This document shows, in pieces, positions 1 to 10,613 of a DNA stretch of 64,000 nt. Made by a program: the position numbers and the translations under genes. Position 1 is the stretch's first letter. Every line of letters begins with the position of its first letter. Below the pieces are notes generated by a model. The model saw only the letters and a program-made list of their open reading frames with translations. It made no database searches and was not told the origin of the DNA. Source of the DNA: Devosia litorisediminis (GTDB lineage Bacteria; Pseudomonadota; Alphaproteobacteria; Rhizobiales; Devosiaceae). Location of the stretch: positions 124,001-188,000 of the forward strand of contig NZ_JAGXTP010000003.1 of the NCBI RefSeq assembly GCF_018334155.1, given 5' to 3'.

Positions 1-1461
1 GGCCGACGAATTGGTGATCCGCTCCATGGCCGCATTGGCCTCAGCCATTGTCTCGCCGCTCTGGGTCGCACTGCCTGACACTGTCTGTGCCTTGCTGTTG
101 GCGTCTTCGGCCATGCGGGCATTTTCAGATACCGTCGCAGCCAATTGCTCCATGGCGGCCGAGGTTTCCTCAATGGTCGCGGCCTGCTTGGTGGTCCGCT
201 CACTCAGATCGTTCATACCCGAAAGGATTTCACCCGTGGCCTGCTTGAGCGCACCCGAAATCTGCTTGGCATTGCCAACCACCTCGGTGAGTTTTTCGCT
301 TACCGCATTGGTGTCGGTCTGCAACCGCGCAAAGGCGCCGTTATAGGTGCCGGTCATGCGCTTGGTCAGGTCCGTATTGGCCAGGGCGCCGAGCACTGTG
401 CCGGTCTCGCCAATACCGCGATCCACTGTCTCAACCAGGCTGTTAACGCTGGTCGCCAGCGAGTTGAGCTCCTCATCGGGGAACTGGGCATGCACGCGCT
501 TGGAAAAGTCGCCCGCAATAGCGGCATCGACCACTTCGCCAAACGCCGCCTGCAGCGCCACCATCATGTCCGTCCGCTCTTCGCGGCGACGCACTGAGGC
601 GGCCCGCTCTTCTTCAGTCATTTCGCTCATCTTGAGACCGTTCTGACGGAATATCTCGACGGCCCGGGCCATCTCGCCAATTTCATTGCCGCGGTCGGCA
701 TAGGCGACTTCGGCAGCGAAATCGCCATCGGCAACAATTTTCATGGTCTTTGCCAGGCGTGGCACCGGCGCCATCATCAGGCGCGAGAGCATGTAGCCAA
801 TCGCGCCAAGCACCACTAGCGCGGCCAAGCCAACCACCAGCAAGACGTTGAGCGTATCGTAGATCACCGCTTCAACCGCAGCCTTGTCGATACCAACAAA
901 CAGGATGCCCGAAACCACGCCACCCTGATCAAGGATCGGCTGATAGGCGGTAAAATAGGGGCGCCCGACAATCGAAGCCTCGCCGAAATAGGTGACGCCT
1001 TCCATCATCGATTTATAGACAGCACCATCCTTGCCCAGCGGCGTACCCAGAATGCGCTCGCCAGCGGCATCTTCAATGGTCGTGGTCATGCGGATGAAAT
1101 CCTGCTCGGTTTCATCCCAGCCAAAGATCGTGGCAGCCTCGCCTGTCACCCGGGCGATGGAATCCACCAGCCCGTTATCGATAAAGCGGCGCGGCATGCT
1201 CCAGGTCTGGATCCCGGCAAGATCGCCGTTCTCGGCCCATTGCACTTCTGCGCCCGGCAGACTGCCCTCAAGAATGGTTGCCGCCGCCTTGAGATTGGTG
1301 ATCTGCTGCGCCATCGCCGTATCATTGGTCGACGCGCTCAGATTGATGTATATCGCCGCCGAAACAACCGACACCGAAACGATAATCGCTGAAATCACCA
1401 AAGCAGCGATCATGGTGGTCAACTTGATATTGCCAAAGAATTGGCCAACGCGCTTGATCAT
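1..1461 (-). CDS. Methyl-accepting chemotaxis protein, C-terminus cut by window edge
   Basis: Membrane chemoreceptor that would signal through CheA/CheW. 487 codons are visible and the frame is still open at position 1. After a short cytoplasmic start (MIKRVGQFFGNIK) there is one membrane segment (about residues 15-37), a periplasmic domain of about 160 residues resembling a single Cache_3-type sensor (VTGEAATIFG and later FVGID), a second membrane segment, a HAMP linker, and the start of the coiled-coil signalling domain ([20 protein letters not shown]). The start at 1461 is chosen because the ATG five bases upstream runs into TGA after two codons. It is the last of four tandem transducers, and its sensor is closest in layout to the next two upstream. 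The ligand cannot be told from sequence. Confidence 0.93.
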   Translation of the reverse strand, partial: MIKRVGQFFGNIKLTTMIAALVISAIIVSVSVVSAAIYINLSASTNDTAMAQQITNLKAAATILEGSLPGAEVQWAENGDLAGIQTWSMPRRFIDNGLVDSIARVTGEAATIFGWDETEQDFIRMTTTIEDAAGERILGTPLGKDGAVYKSMMEGVTYFGEASIVGRPYFTAYQPILDQGGVVSGILFVGIDKAAVEAVIYDTLNVLLVVGLAALVVLGAIGYMLSRLMMAPVPRLAKTMKIVADGDFAAEVAYADRGNEIGEMARAVEIFRQNGLKMSEMTEEERAASVRRREERTDMMVALQAAFGEVVDAAIAGDFSKRVHAQFPDEELNSLATSVNSLVETVDRGIGETGTVLGALANTDLTKRMTGTYNGAFARLQTDTNAVSEKLTEVVGNAKQISGALKQATGEILSGMNDLSERTTKQAATIEETSAAMEQLAATVSENARMAEDANSKAQTVSGSATQSGETMAEANAAMERITNSSA

Positions 1462-1631
1462 ACCATTTGCCCTAAAACCTGCGCGCTGCACTCAAGTGTC
1501 GCGCCTAATTAATGTGCAAAATTATCAGGTCCCGATTAACTGAGTGTTTAATACGGCTAGCGCGCGCAAGCAGCGCTCTATCGTGCTGGCAAAAAACAAA
1601 TAATTCCGAAAGACTTGGCCTCAAAAGAAAA

Positions 1632-1660
1632 TCCCCGCCATGCCTGAGGCATAACGGGGA
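1632..1660 (-). terminator. Rho-independent terminator of the 1687-3750 transducer
   Basis: On the minus strand, 26 bases past the stop of the transducer, a CCCCG/CGGGG stem encloses a second perfect ATGCCT/AGGCAT stem and is followed by ATTTTCTTTT. This is a convincing intrinsic terminator, so the first gene of the window probably has its own promoter in 1462-1631. Confidence 0.8.
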
Positions 1661-1686
1661 CGATCATCGTGCAATTGTTGGAGCGG

Positions 1687-3750
1687 TCAGATTTCGTCCC
1701 AATCCTCTGCCAGGGCGGCATTGCCGTGTGTACCCAGATGAGGAGAAGCAGAGACCAGACGGTTCTGCAGGGCCCGCGCGTCCTGCGGCTCGCGCTGCGC
1801 GCCCTGACCCTGCAGGGGTCCGATCTGAAACACCTCCACGATGCGATCCAGCTCGGTTGCCTGCGCCTCGGTCTGCTCAATCGCCGCATTGGTCTGCTCG
1901 ACAAGTGCCGCATTGTGCTGGGTCATCTCGTCCATGGTCCGCACCGCGGTGGTCACTTCCTCGATCGCTGACGCCTGTTCACGGCTGTCATTGGAGATCG
2001 ATTCCAGCAGGCTGTTATTGCCACGGGCCGCTTCAAGCATGCTGCGCAGCTTGCCGGCAGCATCGCTGACCAGCCTTGAGCCAGAACTGACTTCGTCCGC
2101 CGACTGCTCGATGAGCACTTTGACTTCGCTCGATGCGCTGGCCGCCGACTGCGCCAGACGGCGCACTTCCACGGCCACCACGGCAAAGCCCTTGCCCGCA
2201 TCACCAGCGCGGGCCGCTTCAACCGAGGCGTTCAGCGCCAGCAGATTGGTCTGGAAGGCGATGTCGTCGATCATGCCGATAATGTTGGAGATCTTGCCCG
2301 AGGATTCGGTGATCCGCTCCATGGCCAGCGTCGCGTTGTCCATCACCTCGCCGCCTTCTTCAGCGGTACGGGTAACCTGCGCCGCATTGCTGCTGGCTTC
2401 CTTGGCCCGATCAGCATTCTTGAGCACAGTGGTCGCCAGCTGTTCCATGGCAGCCGAGGTTTCCTCGATTGTCGCGGCCTGCTTGGTGGTGCGTTCGCTC
2501 AGATCATTGGCACCCGACAGTATCTCGCCGGTCGCCGTCTTGAGCGAGCCCGATGTATGACGCAGCTGACTGATCACCTCGGTCAGCTTGTCAGCGACAG
2601 CATTGATGTTGGTCTTTAGGGTCGCAAACGCGCCTTCATAGTCGCCTTCCATCCGTTCGGTCAGGTCGGTATTGGCCATGGCGCCAAGCACCTCACCCAT
2701 TTCCGCCACACCGCGATTGAACGTCGACACCAGATTGTTGACGCCCGAGGCCAGCCCGTTCAGCTCCGGATCGGGAAATTCGACGGTGACCTGCTTGGTG
2801 AAATCGCCCGCGACGGCGGCGTCCACCACCACGCCAAAGGCGTCCTGCAGCTCGCTCATCATTTTCTGGCGGTTTTCCTGGTCCACGATAATGCGGGCCG
2901 CCTCGGCCTCGGTCATTTCGCTGACGCGCAACCCGTTCTGGCGGAACACCTCGACGGCGCGAGCCATATTGCCCACTTCATTGCCCATCTCGGTATAGGG
3001 AACATCAACCTCGAAATTGCCTTCGGCAATCGCATCCATCGAACCGCCCAGGCGTGGAATGGATCGGGTGATCAGGTGCGAGGCCACAAGCCCCACCAGG
3101 CTGAGCGCCACGGTAACCGCACCGCCCACGATCAGGATCAGCGTGAGCACACCATTTGCCGTCGCCTGCACCGCAGCCATTGGCGTGCCAACAAATATGG
3201 CACCCATGATTTCGCCGCTCATTTTCTCGATCGGCTGCAGGGCCCCAAAATACTCGACCCCGTTGACGCTCAGTTCGCCAACATAGCGTTGGCCAGCCAT
3301 CAGCGGCGCATAGGCCGGGTTGCCTTCATCGAGCACCATATCCGCGACGCGCTCGCCGTCAGGGGCAGTCAGGCTGGTGGTCTTGCTGACCATGGTGTTG
3401 GCGGCTGAATCCAGCACATAAATGGTGGCATCCTGCTTGGTGACACGCGTCACCGAGTCAATGATTTCACTGTCGTAGAATGGCGGGATGGCCCAGCTCT
3501 GGAAGCCATCAATCGTCCCGTCCTCGGCCCAGTTCAGCACCGAGCCGGAAATACGCCGCTCCAGAATTGTCGAAGCAACGGCCAGATTGGAATCCTGCTG
3601 CAATTCGCTGTCGACGACCGATTGGGCATGAAGATTGAGATAGATCGCCCCCGAGACAACGGCAATCGAGCCAATGATGGATGTGATGACCAGCGCCGCA
3701 ATTGCTGTGGTCATTTTGATATTGCCAAAAATCTGGCTAAATTTACGCAT
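1687..3750 (-). CDS. Methyl-accepting chemotaxis protein, Cache_3-like sensor
   Basis: 687-residue transmembrane chemoreceptor. Order of parts: membrane segment about 13-37, periplasmic Cache_3-like domain about 38-198 (DATIYVLD, then YFGALQPI and IFVGTP), membrane segment about 200-227, HAMP about 228-280, a second HAMP-like block ([16 protein letters not shown]), then the signalling domain with the conserved tip [21 protein letters not shown]. The C-terminus is DWDEI: it lines up with the DWNEF/DWAEF tails of the neighbouring receptors but ends in Ile instead of an aromatic residue, so CheR tethering may be weak or lost. It is flanked by its own terminator and is probably a single-gene unit. 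The periplasmic domain differs from its neighbours far more than the signalling domain does, as expected for recent duplicates with different ligands. Confidence 0.97.
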   Translation of the reverse strand: MRKFSQIFGNIKMTTAIAALVITSIIGSIAVVSGAIYLNLHAQSVVDSELQQDSNLAVASTILERRISGSVLNWAEDGTIDGFQSWAIPPFYDSEIIDSVTRVTKQDATIYVLDSAANTMVSKTTSLTAPDGERVADMVLDEGNPAYAPLMAGQRYVGELSVNGVEYFGALQPIEKMSGEIMGAIFVGTPMAAVQATANGVLTLILIVGGAVTVALSLVGLVASHLITRSIPRLGGSMDAIAEGNFEVDVPYTEMGNEVGNMARAVEVFRQNGLRVSEMTEAEAARIIVDQENRQKMMSELQDAFGVVVDAAVAGDFTKQVTVEFPDPELNGLASGVNNLVSTFNRGVAEMGEVLGAMANTDLTERMEGDYEGAFATLKTNINAVADKLTEVISQLRHTSGSLKTATGEILSGANDLSERTTKQAATIEETSAAMEQLATTVLKNADRAKEASSNAAQVTRTAEEGGEVMDNATLAMERITESSGKISNIIGMIDDIAFQTNLLALNASVEAARAGDAGKGFAVVAVEVRRLAQSAASASSEVKVLIEQSADEVSSGSRLVSDAAGKLRSMLEAARGNNSLLESISNDSREQASAIEEVTTAVRTMDEMTQHNAALVEQTNAAIEQTEAQATELDRIVEVFQIGPLQGQGAQREPQDARALQNRLVSASPHLGTHGNAALAEDWDEI

Positions 3751-3969
3751 GTCAAATCCCCCCCGGACCGGGCTGAAACGGCGCTCGACAGCGCCCGTAG
3801 ATTAAACCCTCAGACCGCAAAATACGACACAGGCATTAACTGTTCGTTGTCCACAACGCGCCGCAAACGATTGCATTTCGCAATTCAGTCGTACCTGGAG
3901 TTGTTTTCATCTTGGTCTTTCGTCGCAACGTCTGCATCGCGCGGCAGATCGACTTGGCGTGAACGTCAA

Positions 3970-3992
3970 AAGGGCGCCCAGTGGGCGCCCTT
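3970..3992 (-). terminator. Terminator of the 4019-6100 transducer
   Basis: An 11-base perfect inverted repeat (AAGGGCGCCCA / TGGGCGCCCTT) about 27 bases past the stop codon. On the minus strand it is followed by TTGACGTT, and the T-rich end of the stem itself gives TTTT. Confidence 0.75.
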
Positions 3993-4018
3993 GAAGTCGT
4001 TTTGGTTGCTGGGTGCTA

Positions 4019-6100
4019 TCAGAACTCGTTCCAGTCCTGATCAATGGCCACACTGCCATGACTGAGATAGGCTTTGGCCGCCGCCTTCTGCCGCACCGGG
4101 GTCGCTTCAACACGGCGCTCGGACGCGCGATGGCGTTCTGGCGCACGCACGTGGCGGATGCCATCATCACCAACAGCGAACACGTCAACGATCCGGTCAA
4201 GCTCGACGGCCTGCGCTTCGGTCTGCTCAATGGCGGCATTGATCTCCTCGACCAGCGCCGCATTGTGCTGGGTCATCTCATCCATCTGCCGCACGGCAAC
4301 AGTGACTTCCTCGATCGAAGACGCCTGTTCCTTGCTGTCGTGTGCAATCCCTTCCATCACCAGACTGTTCTCACGAATGCCTTCAAGAATGGCCTCTAGC
4401 TTGCCAGCGGCATCGGCCACCAGCTTGGAGCCGCCAGCAACTTCGCTGGCACTCTGCTCGATCAACACCTTCACATCAGCCGAAGCCGAGGCCGCTGATT
4501 GTGCCAGGCGACGCACTTCCACGGCCACCACGGCAAAGCCCTTGCCGGCGTCGCCAGCACGGGCCGCTTCCACCGAGGCGTTCAGAGCCAGCAGATTGGT
4601 CTGGAAGGCAATGTCGTCGATCATGCCGATAATGTTGGAAATCTTGCCCGACGAGCTGGTGATCTTTTCCATTGCGCCGGTCGCCTGGCTCATCACCGCA
4701 CCACCCTCTTCAGCGGTGTGCGAAACAGTCTGCGACTTGCGGCTGGCCTCATCGGCCTTGCGGGCGTTTTCCAGAACCGTGGCCGCGAGCTGCTCCATAG
4801 TGGCGGAGGTTTCCTCGATTGTGGCAGCCTGCTTGGTGGTGCGCTCGCTCAGATCATTGGCGCCACTGAGGATTTCTCCGGTCGCTGTCTTGAGCGTACC
4901 CGAGGTCTCGCGCAACTGGCCAACCACTTCATTGAGCTTGTCGGCAACGGCATTGACGTCCGATTTCAGCGTGGCAAAGGCGCCCTCATACTCGCCTTCC
5001 ATGCGGTGGGTCAGATCGGTATTGGCCAATGCGCCCAGCACCTGGCCGATGCCCACCACACCACGATTGAATGTCTTGACCAGCGAATTGACGCTGCGCG
5101 CCAGTCCGTTCAGTTCGGGATCGGGGAATTCGACTTCCACCTGCTTGCTGAAATCGCCGGCGACGGCGGCATCAACCACCTGACCGAAGGCGGACTGCAA
5201 CTCGGTCATCATCGCCTGACGATCTTTCTGATCGGCGATGATCCGTGCCGCCTCGGCCTCGGTCATTTCGCTCACCCGAAGGCCATTGGCCCGGAACACT
5301 TCAACGGCACGGGCCATGGCGCCCAGCTCATTGCCGCGGGTCACATAGGGCACTTCGGTGGCAAAATCGCCATCAGCAATGGACTCCATGGCTGCCGCGA
5401 TTCGGGGAATGGGGCGCATCAGCAGGCGTGTGATCACCAGACAAATTGCGCCCATCACCGCGATCAGGACCAGCCCCATCACCACCATGCCGGGCACGGC
5501 ACTATTGGCGGCGGCCTCGGCGAGTGCTGCATCACTGCCCACAAAGAAACCGCCCAGCAGATCACCCTTGAGATTGCTGATAGGCTCGAAAGCGCCGAAG
5601 AAGCGGGTACCCTGCATCGTCACTGTGCCGAAATAGGGTTCAGCGGCCGCCAGTGCTGCGTGCTCGGGCGAACTCGTATCGAGCGCAAAATCAATCACCC
5701 GCGAGCCGTCTTCGGCTTCAAAGCTGGTGGACTTGGCGATGAACTGATTGGTCTCGGTGTCGAGCCCGAAGATCACGGCTTCACCGTCGGTGATGCGCGT
5801 CACCGAGTCGATGGCGCCAGTATCATGGAAGAACGGGATGTTGTAGGTCTGGAACGCCTCAATGGAGCCGTCCTCGGCCCAGGTGACAACCGACCCGGAC
5901 AGGCGCTTTTCCAGGATCGTGCCGGCCACCTGCAAATTGGCGTCCTGCTGCGCGATCATCTGATTGACCGACTGCTTGCGCAGATCAAAATAGCCGTTGA
6001 CCGAATAGGCCACGATGGTGACCGTGATGCTCATCAACACCAGCCCGGCAATCGCCGTTGTCAGCTTGATGTTACCCCAAAATCCGGAAATGGCTTTCAT
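4019..6100 (-). CDS. Methyl-accepting chemotaxis protein, Cache_3-like sensor
   Basis: 693-residue chemoreceptor built like its downstream neighbour: membrane segment about 12-36, periplasmic Cache_3-like domain ([25 protein letters not shown]), second membrane segment ([19 protein letters not shown]), tandem HAMP-like segments and a full signalling domain with the tip [21 protein letters not shown]. Unlike the 1687-3750 receptor it ends in DWNEF, which fits the x-aromatic-x-x-aromatic pentapeptide that docks CheR and CheB in other bacteria. The DNA encoding the signalling tip (around 4560-4640) is nearly identical to 2220-2300 in the neighbour, suggesting duplication with continuing gene conversion. 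The ligand is unknown. Confidence 0.97.
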   Translation of the reverse strand: MKAISGFWGNIKLTTAIAGLVLMSITVTIVAYSVNGYFDLRKQSVNQMIAQQDANLQVAGTILEKRLSGSVVTWAEDGSIEAFQTYNIPFFHDTGAIDSVTRITDGEAVIFGLDTETNQFIAKSTSFEAEDGSRVIDFALDTSSPEHAALAAAEPYFGTVTMQGTRFFGAFEPISNLKGDLLGGFFVGSDAALAEAAANSAVPGMVVMGLVLIAVMGAICLVITRLLMRPIPRIAAAMESIADGDFATEVPYVTRGNELGAMARAVEVFRANGLRVSEMTEAEAARIIADQKDRQAMMTELQSAFGQVVDAAVAGDFSKQVEVEFPDPELNGLARSVNSLVKTFNRGVVGIGQVLGALANTDLTHRMEGEYEGAFATLKSDVNAVADKLNEVVGQLRETSGTLKTATGEILSGANDLSERTTKQAATIEETSATMEQLAATVLENARKADEASRKSQTVSHTAEEGGAVMSQATGAMEKITSSSGKISNIIGMIDDIAFQTNLLALNASVEAARAGDAGKGFAVVAVEVRRLAQSAASASADVKVLIEQSASEVAGGSKLVADAAGKLEAILEGIRENSLVMEGIAHDSKEQASSIEEVTVAVRQMDEMTQHNAALVEEINAAIEQTEAQAVELDRIVDVFAVGDDGIRHVRAPERHRASERRVEATPVRQKAAAKAYLSHGSVAIDQDWNEF

Positions 6101-6216
6101 AAAACGTCTCGCTCCCCCCGACGAAAAAACACGTCGACTTGTATGGTAGACAAGTTAAGCCAAGGGTTCTTAACGTCAGGTTGCCGCCCGAAACCGGTTG
6201 CAAAGGCCGTCATGAC

Positions 6217-6238
6217 AACGGGGCCCGCGGGCCCCGTT
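6217..6238 (-). terminator. Perfect 22-base palindrome after the 6262-8811 transducer
   Basis: AACGGGGCCCG / CGGGCCCCGTT is a fully self-complementary stem 23 bases past the stop. It lacks a T-run on either strand, so it may be a pause or RNA-stabilising hairpin rather than a full terminator. Confidence 0.5.
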
Positions 6239-6261
6239 ACGTGATCTCCAGTTATGCGCCC

Positions 6262-8811
6262 CTAGAATTCATTCCAGTCGCGGTCCACCGCAGCGCTGCC
6301 GTTGGACAGGTATGACTTGGCCACCGATTTGAGCTTGTTCTGCAGCCCGCGTGCGCCTTCGGCAAAACCATTGCCCGGGGCCGCCTGACCCGCAGGTGCC
6401 ATTGGCGCCCGGCTGTGCTGTTTGGCCGATGCCTCATCAATGGCAAAAATGTCCACGATGCGGTCCAGTTCGGTGGCCTGCGCTTCGGTCTGCTCGATGG
6501 CGGCATTGATCTCCTCGACCAGAGCCGCATTGTGCTGGGTCATCTCGTCCATAGTGCGGACCGCTGTATTGACCTCGTCAATCGAGGAGGCCTGTTCGCG
6601 GCTTTCCTTGGCAATTCCGTTCATCAGCGCATTGGAGGACCGCGCTTCGCTGAGCATGGACTCCAGCTTGACCGCCGCATCGGCCACCAGACGCGAGCCG
6701 CCCTGCACTTCGTTCGCCGACTGCTCGACAAGCACCTTTACATCCGCCGAGGCCGAAGCCGCCGACTGCGCCAGGCGCCGCACTTCCACGGCCACCACAG
6801 CAAATCCCTTGCCTGCGTCACCAGCACGGGCTGCTTCCACCGAGGCGTTCAGCGCCAGCAGATTGGTCTGAAAGGCGATGTCGTCGATCATGCCGATGAT
6901 ATTGGAGATCTTGGCCGAGCTATCGGTGATGCGCGCCATGGCCTCCGTGGCCTGGTGCATCACCTGACCACCCTCTTCGGCGGTGCGTGTCACGCTCGAC
7001 GCCACTGTGGAAGCCTCGCTGGCCCGCTCGGCATTGGCCAGCACTGTTGCTGCCAGCTGCTCCATGGTCGCCGAAGTTTCTTCAATCGTGGCAGCCTGCT
7101 TGGTGGTCCGCTCGCTCAGATCGTTGGCACCACTGAGGATTTCGCCCGTGGCGGCCTTGAGCGTCCGCGAGGTATCCTTGAGCTGGCCCACCACTTCAGT
7201 GAGCTTGTCGGCCACCGCATTGGTGTCGACCTTGAGTTTGGCAAACGCCCCCTCATAATCACCCGTCATGCGCTGCGTCAGATCGGTATTGGCCAGGGCG
7301 GCGAGAACGTCGCCGGTTTCGCCAACGCCGCGGTTGACCGTGGCCACCAGATTATTGACCGAGCGAGCCAGCGTATTGAGCTCATCATCGGGGAATTGAG
7401 CGTCCACCTGCTTGCTGAAGTCACCTGCAATGGCCGCATCGACTACCGCACCAAAGGCGCGCTGCAAGTCCTGCATCATGGCGGCGCGCTCGGCCTGACT
7501 GCGCACGATCTGGGCCGCTTCGGCCTCCGTCATCTGCGCGACTTTCAAACCATTCTCGCGGAACACTTCGACCGCGCGGGCCATCGCGCCAATTTCGTCA
7601 GTGCGGTTTGCCCCGCGCACCTCGGCGGCCAGATCACCCTCGGCCAGTGTTTCCATGGTCGTGGTCAGCCGGCTGATCGGGCCGCTGACCGAGCGGGCAA
7701 AGAAGTACCCGGCAATGGCAGCAATAGCCAACAGGCCGCCACCAATGGCCAGCATCATGTTGCGCATATCGGTGATCGGGGCATAGGCCTCGTCCTCGCC
7801 GATTGCCGTCACCACGGCCCAGTTAACCCCACCAAAACTGAGCGGCTGAGCCGTCAGGATCAAATTCATGTCGCGATAATCGCTCGACACGCCGCTGGCT
7901 GCGGTACCGCCAAGCGCGGTTGTGATCACGGGGTTCTCGAACTTGGTGATCAGGGCGTCTGGCGTATCGGAAAAACGGGAATCCGAACGCATCAGATAAT
8001 CGGCACCGACAAAGAAGCTCTCGCCGGTTTCACCCAACCCATCAGACTTGGCCATGATCGCATCAACCGAGGCCGTCGACAGGGCCGCCGCCAGCACCCC
8101 AACCAGCTTGTCGCGGTTGTTGAAAACAGGTGTCGCCACAAAGCTTTCCGGCGCCCCGGCTGCCGCGGCATAGGGCGAGAAGTCCACAAACGCCACCTGC
8201 CCTGCTTCAGTCATGGCAGCTGCAGCTTGGTAAGCACGACCAAGACCGGACGCGGCGCCATCACCGCTCGCCAGATTGGTGGCGAAATCGTCGCGTTTCT
8301 TGACCGAATAGATCAAATTGCCATCGGGATCGATCAGCATCAGGTCGGCATAGCCACGCGCATCCTGCTGGCGCCGGAATGCCGGGTGCACCTTGGAATG
8401 TGCAAAGTCGTAATTGGTCCGCTTGGTCTCGAGCGAGACATCGAGCAGTTCGCGCTGCTCCGGGTCAGGGTTGTTGGTGATGTAGGCCATCTGCAGCGCA
8501 TCTTTGGGTTCCTGTGGCGGCTTTGCCGTCAGGAATTGACCCCAGGTAATGTTAAAGTCGCGCAGGACCGTCTGCGTGGATTCAGTGGTCGCGGTGATCA
8601 CCAGATCCTCGGCAATGCTGCTGAAATAGGCTTCAAGCTCGGAGGCTGAATTTCGGGCAATGGTATCGATCTGCCGCCGCGACAATTGATCGACCGTTGC
8701 CGATCCAATCAGGTAACTGGCGATCCCCACGCCAACGCTGACCAACAAGGCCGACCCGACCAGCGCCAGTGGCAACTTTTGGGCGATCTTCAACTGTGGC
8801 AGAAATCCCAT
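6262..8811 (-). CDS. Methyl-accepting chemotaxis protein with long dCache-like sensor
   Basis: 849 residues, the longest receptor here. After a membrane segment at about 15-38 there is a periplasmic domain of about 310 residues, long enough for a double-Cache fold. It has the typical [20 protein letters not shown] strand followed by a second repeat ([18 protein letters not shown]). The second membrane segment is near 350-372, then HAMP ([18 protein letters not shown]), a second HAMP-like block, and the signalling domain. The C-terminus DWNEF is a candidate CheR/CheB docking pentapeptide. GGAG lies six bases before the ATG. dCache receptors often bind amino acids, amines or organic acids, but nothing here fixes the ligand. 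The sensor clearly differs in type from the three other tandem receptors while the signalling half is almost the same. Confidence 0.97.
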   Translation of the reverse strand: MGFLPQLKIAQKLPLALVGSALLVSVGVGIASYLIGSATVDQLSRRQIDTIARNSASELEAYFSSIAEDLVITATTESTQTVLRDFNITWGQFLTAKPPQEPKDALQMAYITNNPDPEQRELLDVSLETKRTNYDFAHSKVHPAFRRQQDARGYADLMLIDPDGNLIYSVKKRDDFATNLASGDGAASGLGRAYQAAAAMTEAGQVAFVDFSPYAAAAGAPESFVATPVFNNRDKLVGVLAAALSTASVDAIMAKSDGLGETGESFFVGADYLMRSDSRFSDTPDALITKFENPVITTALGGTAASGVSSDYRDMNLILTAQPLSFGGVNWAVVTAIGEDEAYAPITDMRNMMLAIGGGLLAIAAIAGYFFARSVSGPISRLTTTMETLAEGDLAAEVRGANRTDEIGAMARAVEVFRENGLKVAQMTEAEAAQIVRSQAERAAMMQDLQRAFGAVVDAAIAGDFSKQVDAQFPDDELNTLARSVNNLVATVNRGVGETGDVLAALANTDLTQRMTGDYEGAFAKLKVDTNAVADKLTEVVGQLKDTSRTLKAATGEILSGANDLSERTTKQAATIEETSATMEQLAATVLANAERASEASTVASSVTRTAEEGGQVMHQATEAMARITDSSAKISNIIGMIDDIAFQTNLLALNASVEAARAGDAGKGFAVVAVEVRRLAQSAASASADVKVLVEQSANEVQGGSRLVADAAVKLESMLSEARSSNALMNGIAKESREQASSIDEVNTAVRTMDEMTQHNAALVEEINAAIEQTEAQATELDRIVDIFAIDEASAKQHSRAPMAPAGQAAPGNGFAEGARGLQNKLKSVAKSYLSNGSAAVDRDWNEF

Positions 8812-8990
8812 TGAACACTCCAGCTTTCCTCAATGACTGCCATGCCCGGCGCGTAATCGCGTCATCGGGCCCCATCGGCAATTGACGGGTATAGCGGCAG
8901 TCCTCCCCAGACCGGATCAGGCCGATCTGTGGAAACGATACTCCTGCTCCATTAACCACTTCTTACGCGCGGCGAAGCAGCCGAAAACAG

Positions 8991-9026
8991 TTGAGCCCCC
9001 GACCCTTGTGGGGGGCGGGGGCTCAA
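8991..9026 (-). terminator. Terminator of the downstream cheY
   Basis: An 11-base perfect stem (TTGAGCCCCCG / CGGGGGCTCAA) with additional CCC/GGG pairing inside, 32 bases past the cheY stop. It is GC-rich with only a short T-tract after it (AACTGTTTTC on the minus strand). Confidence 0.65.
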
Positions 9027-9057
9027 CTTCAGGCTTGTAGTAGGCGCGGCTGCTGAA

Positions 9058-9447
9058 CTAGCTCAGTGCCCCGATCACGGCCTCGATACGCTTCTTCATG
9101 GTCGAAGCGTCGAATGGCTTGATGATATAATTGTTCACGCCACACGTAATGGCTTCCTTGACCTGCTCCTTGTCGGAACGGCCCGTTGCCATGATGAATG
9201 GCATGCCCTGAGTACGCGGATGCTTGCGGATCACCTTGAGCAGGGTCAGCCCGTCAATGTCTTCCATGTTCCAGTCGGAAATGATCAGATCGACATTGGC
9301 TTTTTCGAGCTTTCCCAAGGCATCACGGCCACTCTTGGCCTCAATGATGTCTTTGAAGCCGAGCTGCGTGAGGATGTACTTGCAGATACCGCGCATGGAC
9401 TGCTGATCATCGACGATGAGAACACTGACTGCGCTGGCTTTAGGCAT
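9058..9447 (-). CDS. cheY: CheY-type response regulator, single receiver domain
   Basis: 129-residue stand-alone receiver. The acidic pocket DD at residues 13-14, the phosphorylatable Asp58 (IISDWN), Thr88 and Lys110 (IIKPF) are all present. The start MPKASAVS at 9447 is preferred over the longer in-frame ATG at 9501: it has AGGAAGG upstream and gives the usual CheY length. It lies downstream of cheR-cheB with a gap of about 115 bases and is followed by a terminator. Rhizobial chemotaxis operons carry two CheYs, one for the motor and one acting as a phosphate sink. This copy sits next to cheB, in the place of rhizobial CheY2, so it may be the motor-binding one. That role is inferred from gene order only. 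Confidence 0.95.
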   Translation of the reverse strand: MPKASAVSVLIVDDQQSMRGICKYILTQLGFKDIIEAKSGRDALGKLEKANVDLIISDWNMEDIDGLTLLKVIRKHPRTQGMPFIMATGRSDKEQVKEAITCGVNNYIIKPFDASTMKKRIEAVIGALS

Positions 9448-9563
9448 GTTCGAATTCACCTTCCTGGTGCCGGGGAAATACCAACCCCGGGCTTGCATCA
9501 AACACTAGGCAAGAAGCGTTACAAATCTCTCAATCCGCATTGAGTGATTGTATACCCTGGCCC

Positions 9564-10613
9564 TTACGCTGCAGATTTGAGCCGTACCAAGGCGTTAGCC
9601 AGACGGCTCGCAATATCTTCGACCGGCGCCTGCTCGACGACGGCCCCTTCTTCGAACGCGACTCGCGGCATTCCGTACACCAGGGCCGAGCTTTTGGACT
9701 GGCCAACAGTGTAGGCGCCGGCATCGCGCATCAGCTTGAGCCCCCGCGCCCCATCGCGGCCCATACCGGTCAGGATGGCCCCGACGGCCATATTGCCCAC
9801 GGTCTTGGCCACTGACTCAAACAGGATGTCGACACTGGGGCGATGGCCCGAGGTCAGTTCGTCCTGGGTCAGGCGACATTTGAGCTGGCCTGAGGAACGC
9901 TCCACCCGCAGGTGGAAATCGCCCTTGGCCACATAGGCATGGCCCGGCAGCAAAGGCATGCGGTCTTCGGCTTCAATCACCTTGATCGCGCATACTTCAT
10001 CCAGGCGCGCCGCAAAGCGACCGGTAAAGCCTGGCGGCATGTGCTGGGCGATCACGATTGGCGGACAGTCAGCAGGCATTTGCGAGAGAACGGCACGGAT
10101 GGCCTCAACGCCACCGGTCGATGCCCCGATTGCAATCAGCGCACCATTTGGCGCCGCGGCCGTTTTGACGGCCAGCTTGGGCGGCTCGGCCCGGCTGGCT
10201 GAACGACCACGAACATCGGATTTGGCGGCGGCGCGGATCTTTTCGCGCAGACCGACACCAAACGCCTCGATACCGCCAGCAAACTCGGCACTGGGCTTGG
10301 CCACAAAATCGACCGCGCCCAGTTCAAGCGCCAGCAGGGTCTCGCTGGCCCCCTTCTTGGTCAGGGTCGACACCATGATTACCGGTGTCGGACGCAACCG
10401 CATCAGCTTTTCGAGAAACTGCAGCCCGTTCATATTGGGCATTTCAATATCGAGCGTCACGACATCAGGATTGAGGTCCTTGATCTTCTGGCGCGCATCA
10501 ATGGGATCGGTGGCGGTGTCCACCACCTCAATGTCCCCGTCACGCGACAGCATGCGCGTCAGGACTTCACGGATTAGCGCCGAATCGTCGACGACAAGGA
10601 CCTTGATGCTCAT
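9564..10613 (-). CDS. cheB: Chemotaxis protein-glutamate methylesterase/glutamine deamidase CheB
   Basis: 349 residues. An N-terminal receiver with Asp55 (TLDIEMPNMNG) is joined by a short linker (about 125-155) to the methylesterase domain, whose catalytic triad is visible as Ser165 (GASTGG), His191 (AQHMPPGF) and Asp287 (GMGRDGA). It removes methyl groups from receptor glutamates when phosphorylated by CheA, giving adaptation. The start overlaps the cheR stop as ATGA (10610-10613), so the two are translationally coupled. Length and domain order are normal for the family. Confidence 0.98.
   Translation of the reverse strand: MSIKVLVVDDSALIREVLTRMLSRDGDIEVVDTATDPIDARQKIKDLNPDVVTLDIEMPNMNGLQFLEKLMRLRPTPVIMVSTLTKKGASETLLALELGAVDFVAKPSAEFAGGIEAFGVGLREKIRAAAKSDVRGRSASRAEPPKLAVKTAAAPNGALIAIGASTGGVEAIRAVLSQMPADCPPIVIAQHMPPGFTGRFAARLDEVCAIKVIEAEDRMPLLPGHAYVAKGDFHLRVERSSGQLKCRLTQDELTSGHRPSVDILFESVAKTVGNMAVGAILTGMGRDGARGLKLMRDAGAYTVGQSKSSALVYGMPRVAFEEGAVVEQAPVEDIASRLANALVRLKSAA

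Noticed and set aside
4499..8649. Long plus-strand frames opposite the transducer genes (581 and 744 codons)
   Set aside because: His- and Gly-rich translations repeated from gene to gene simply mirror the conserved transducer DNA; no ribosome sites or family motifs.
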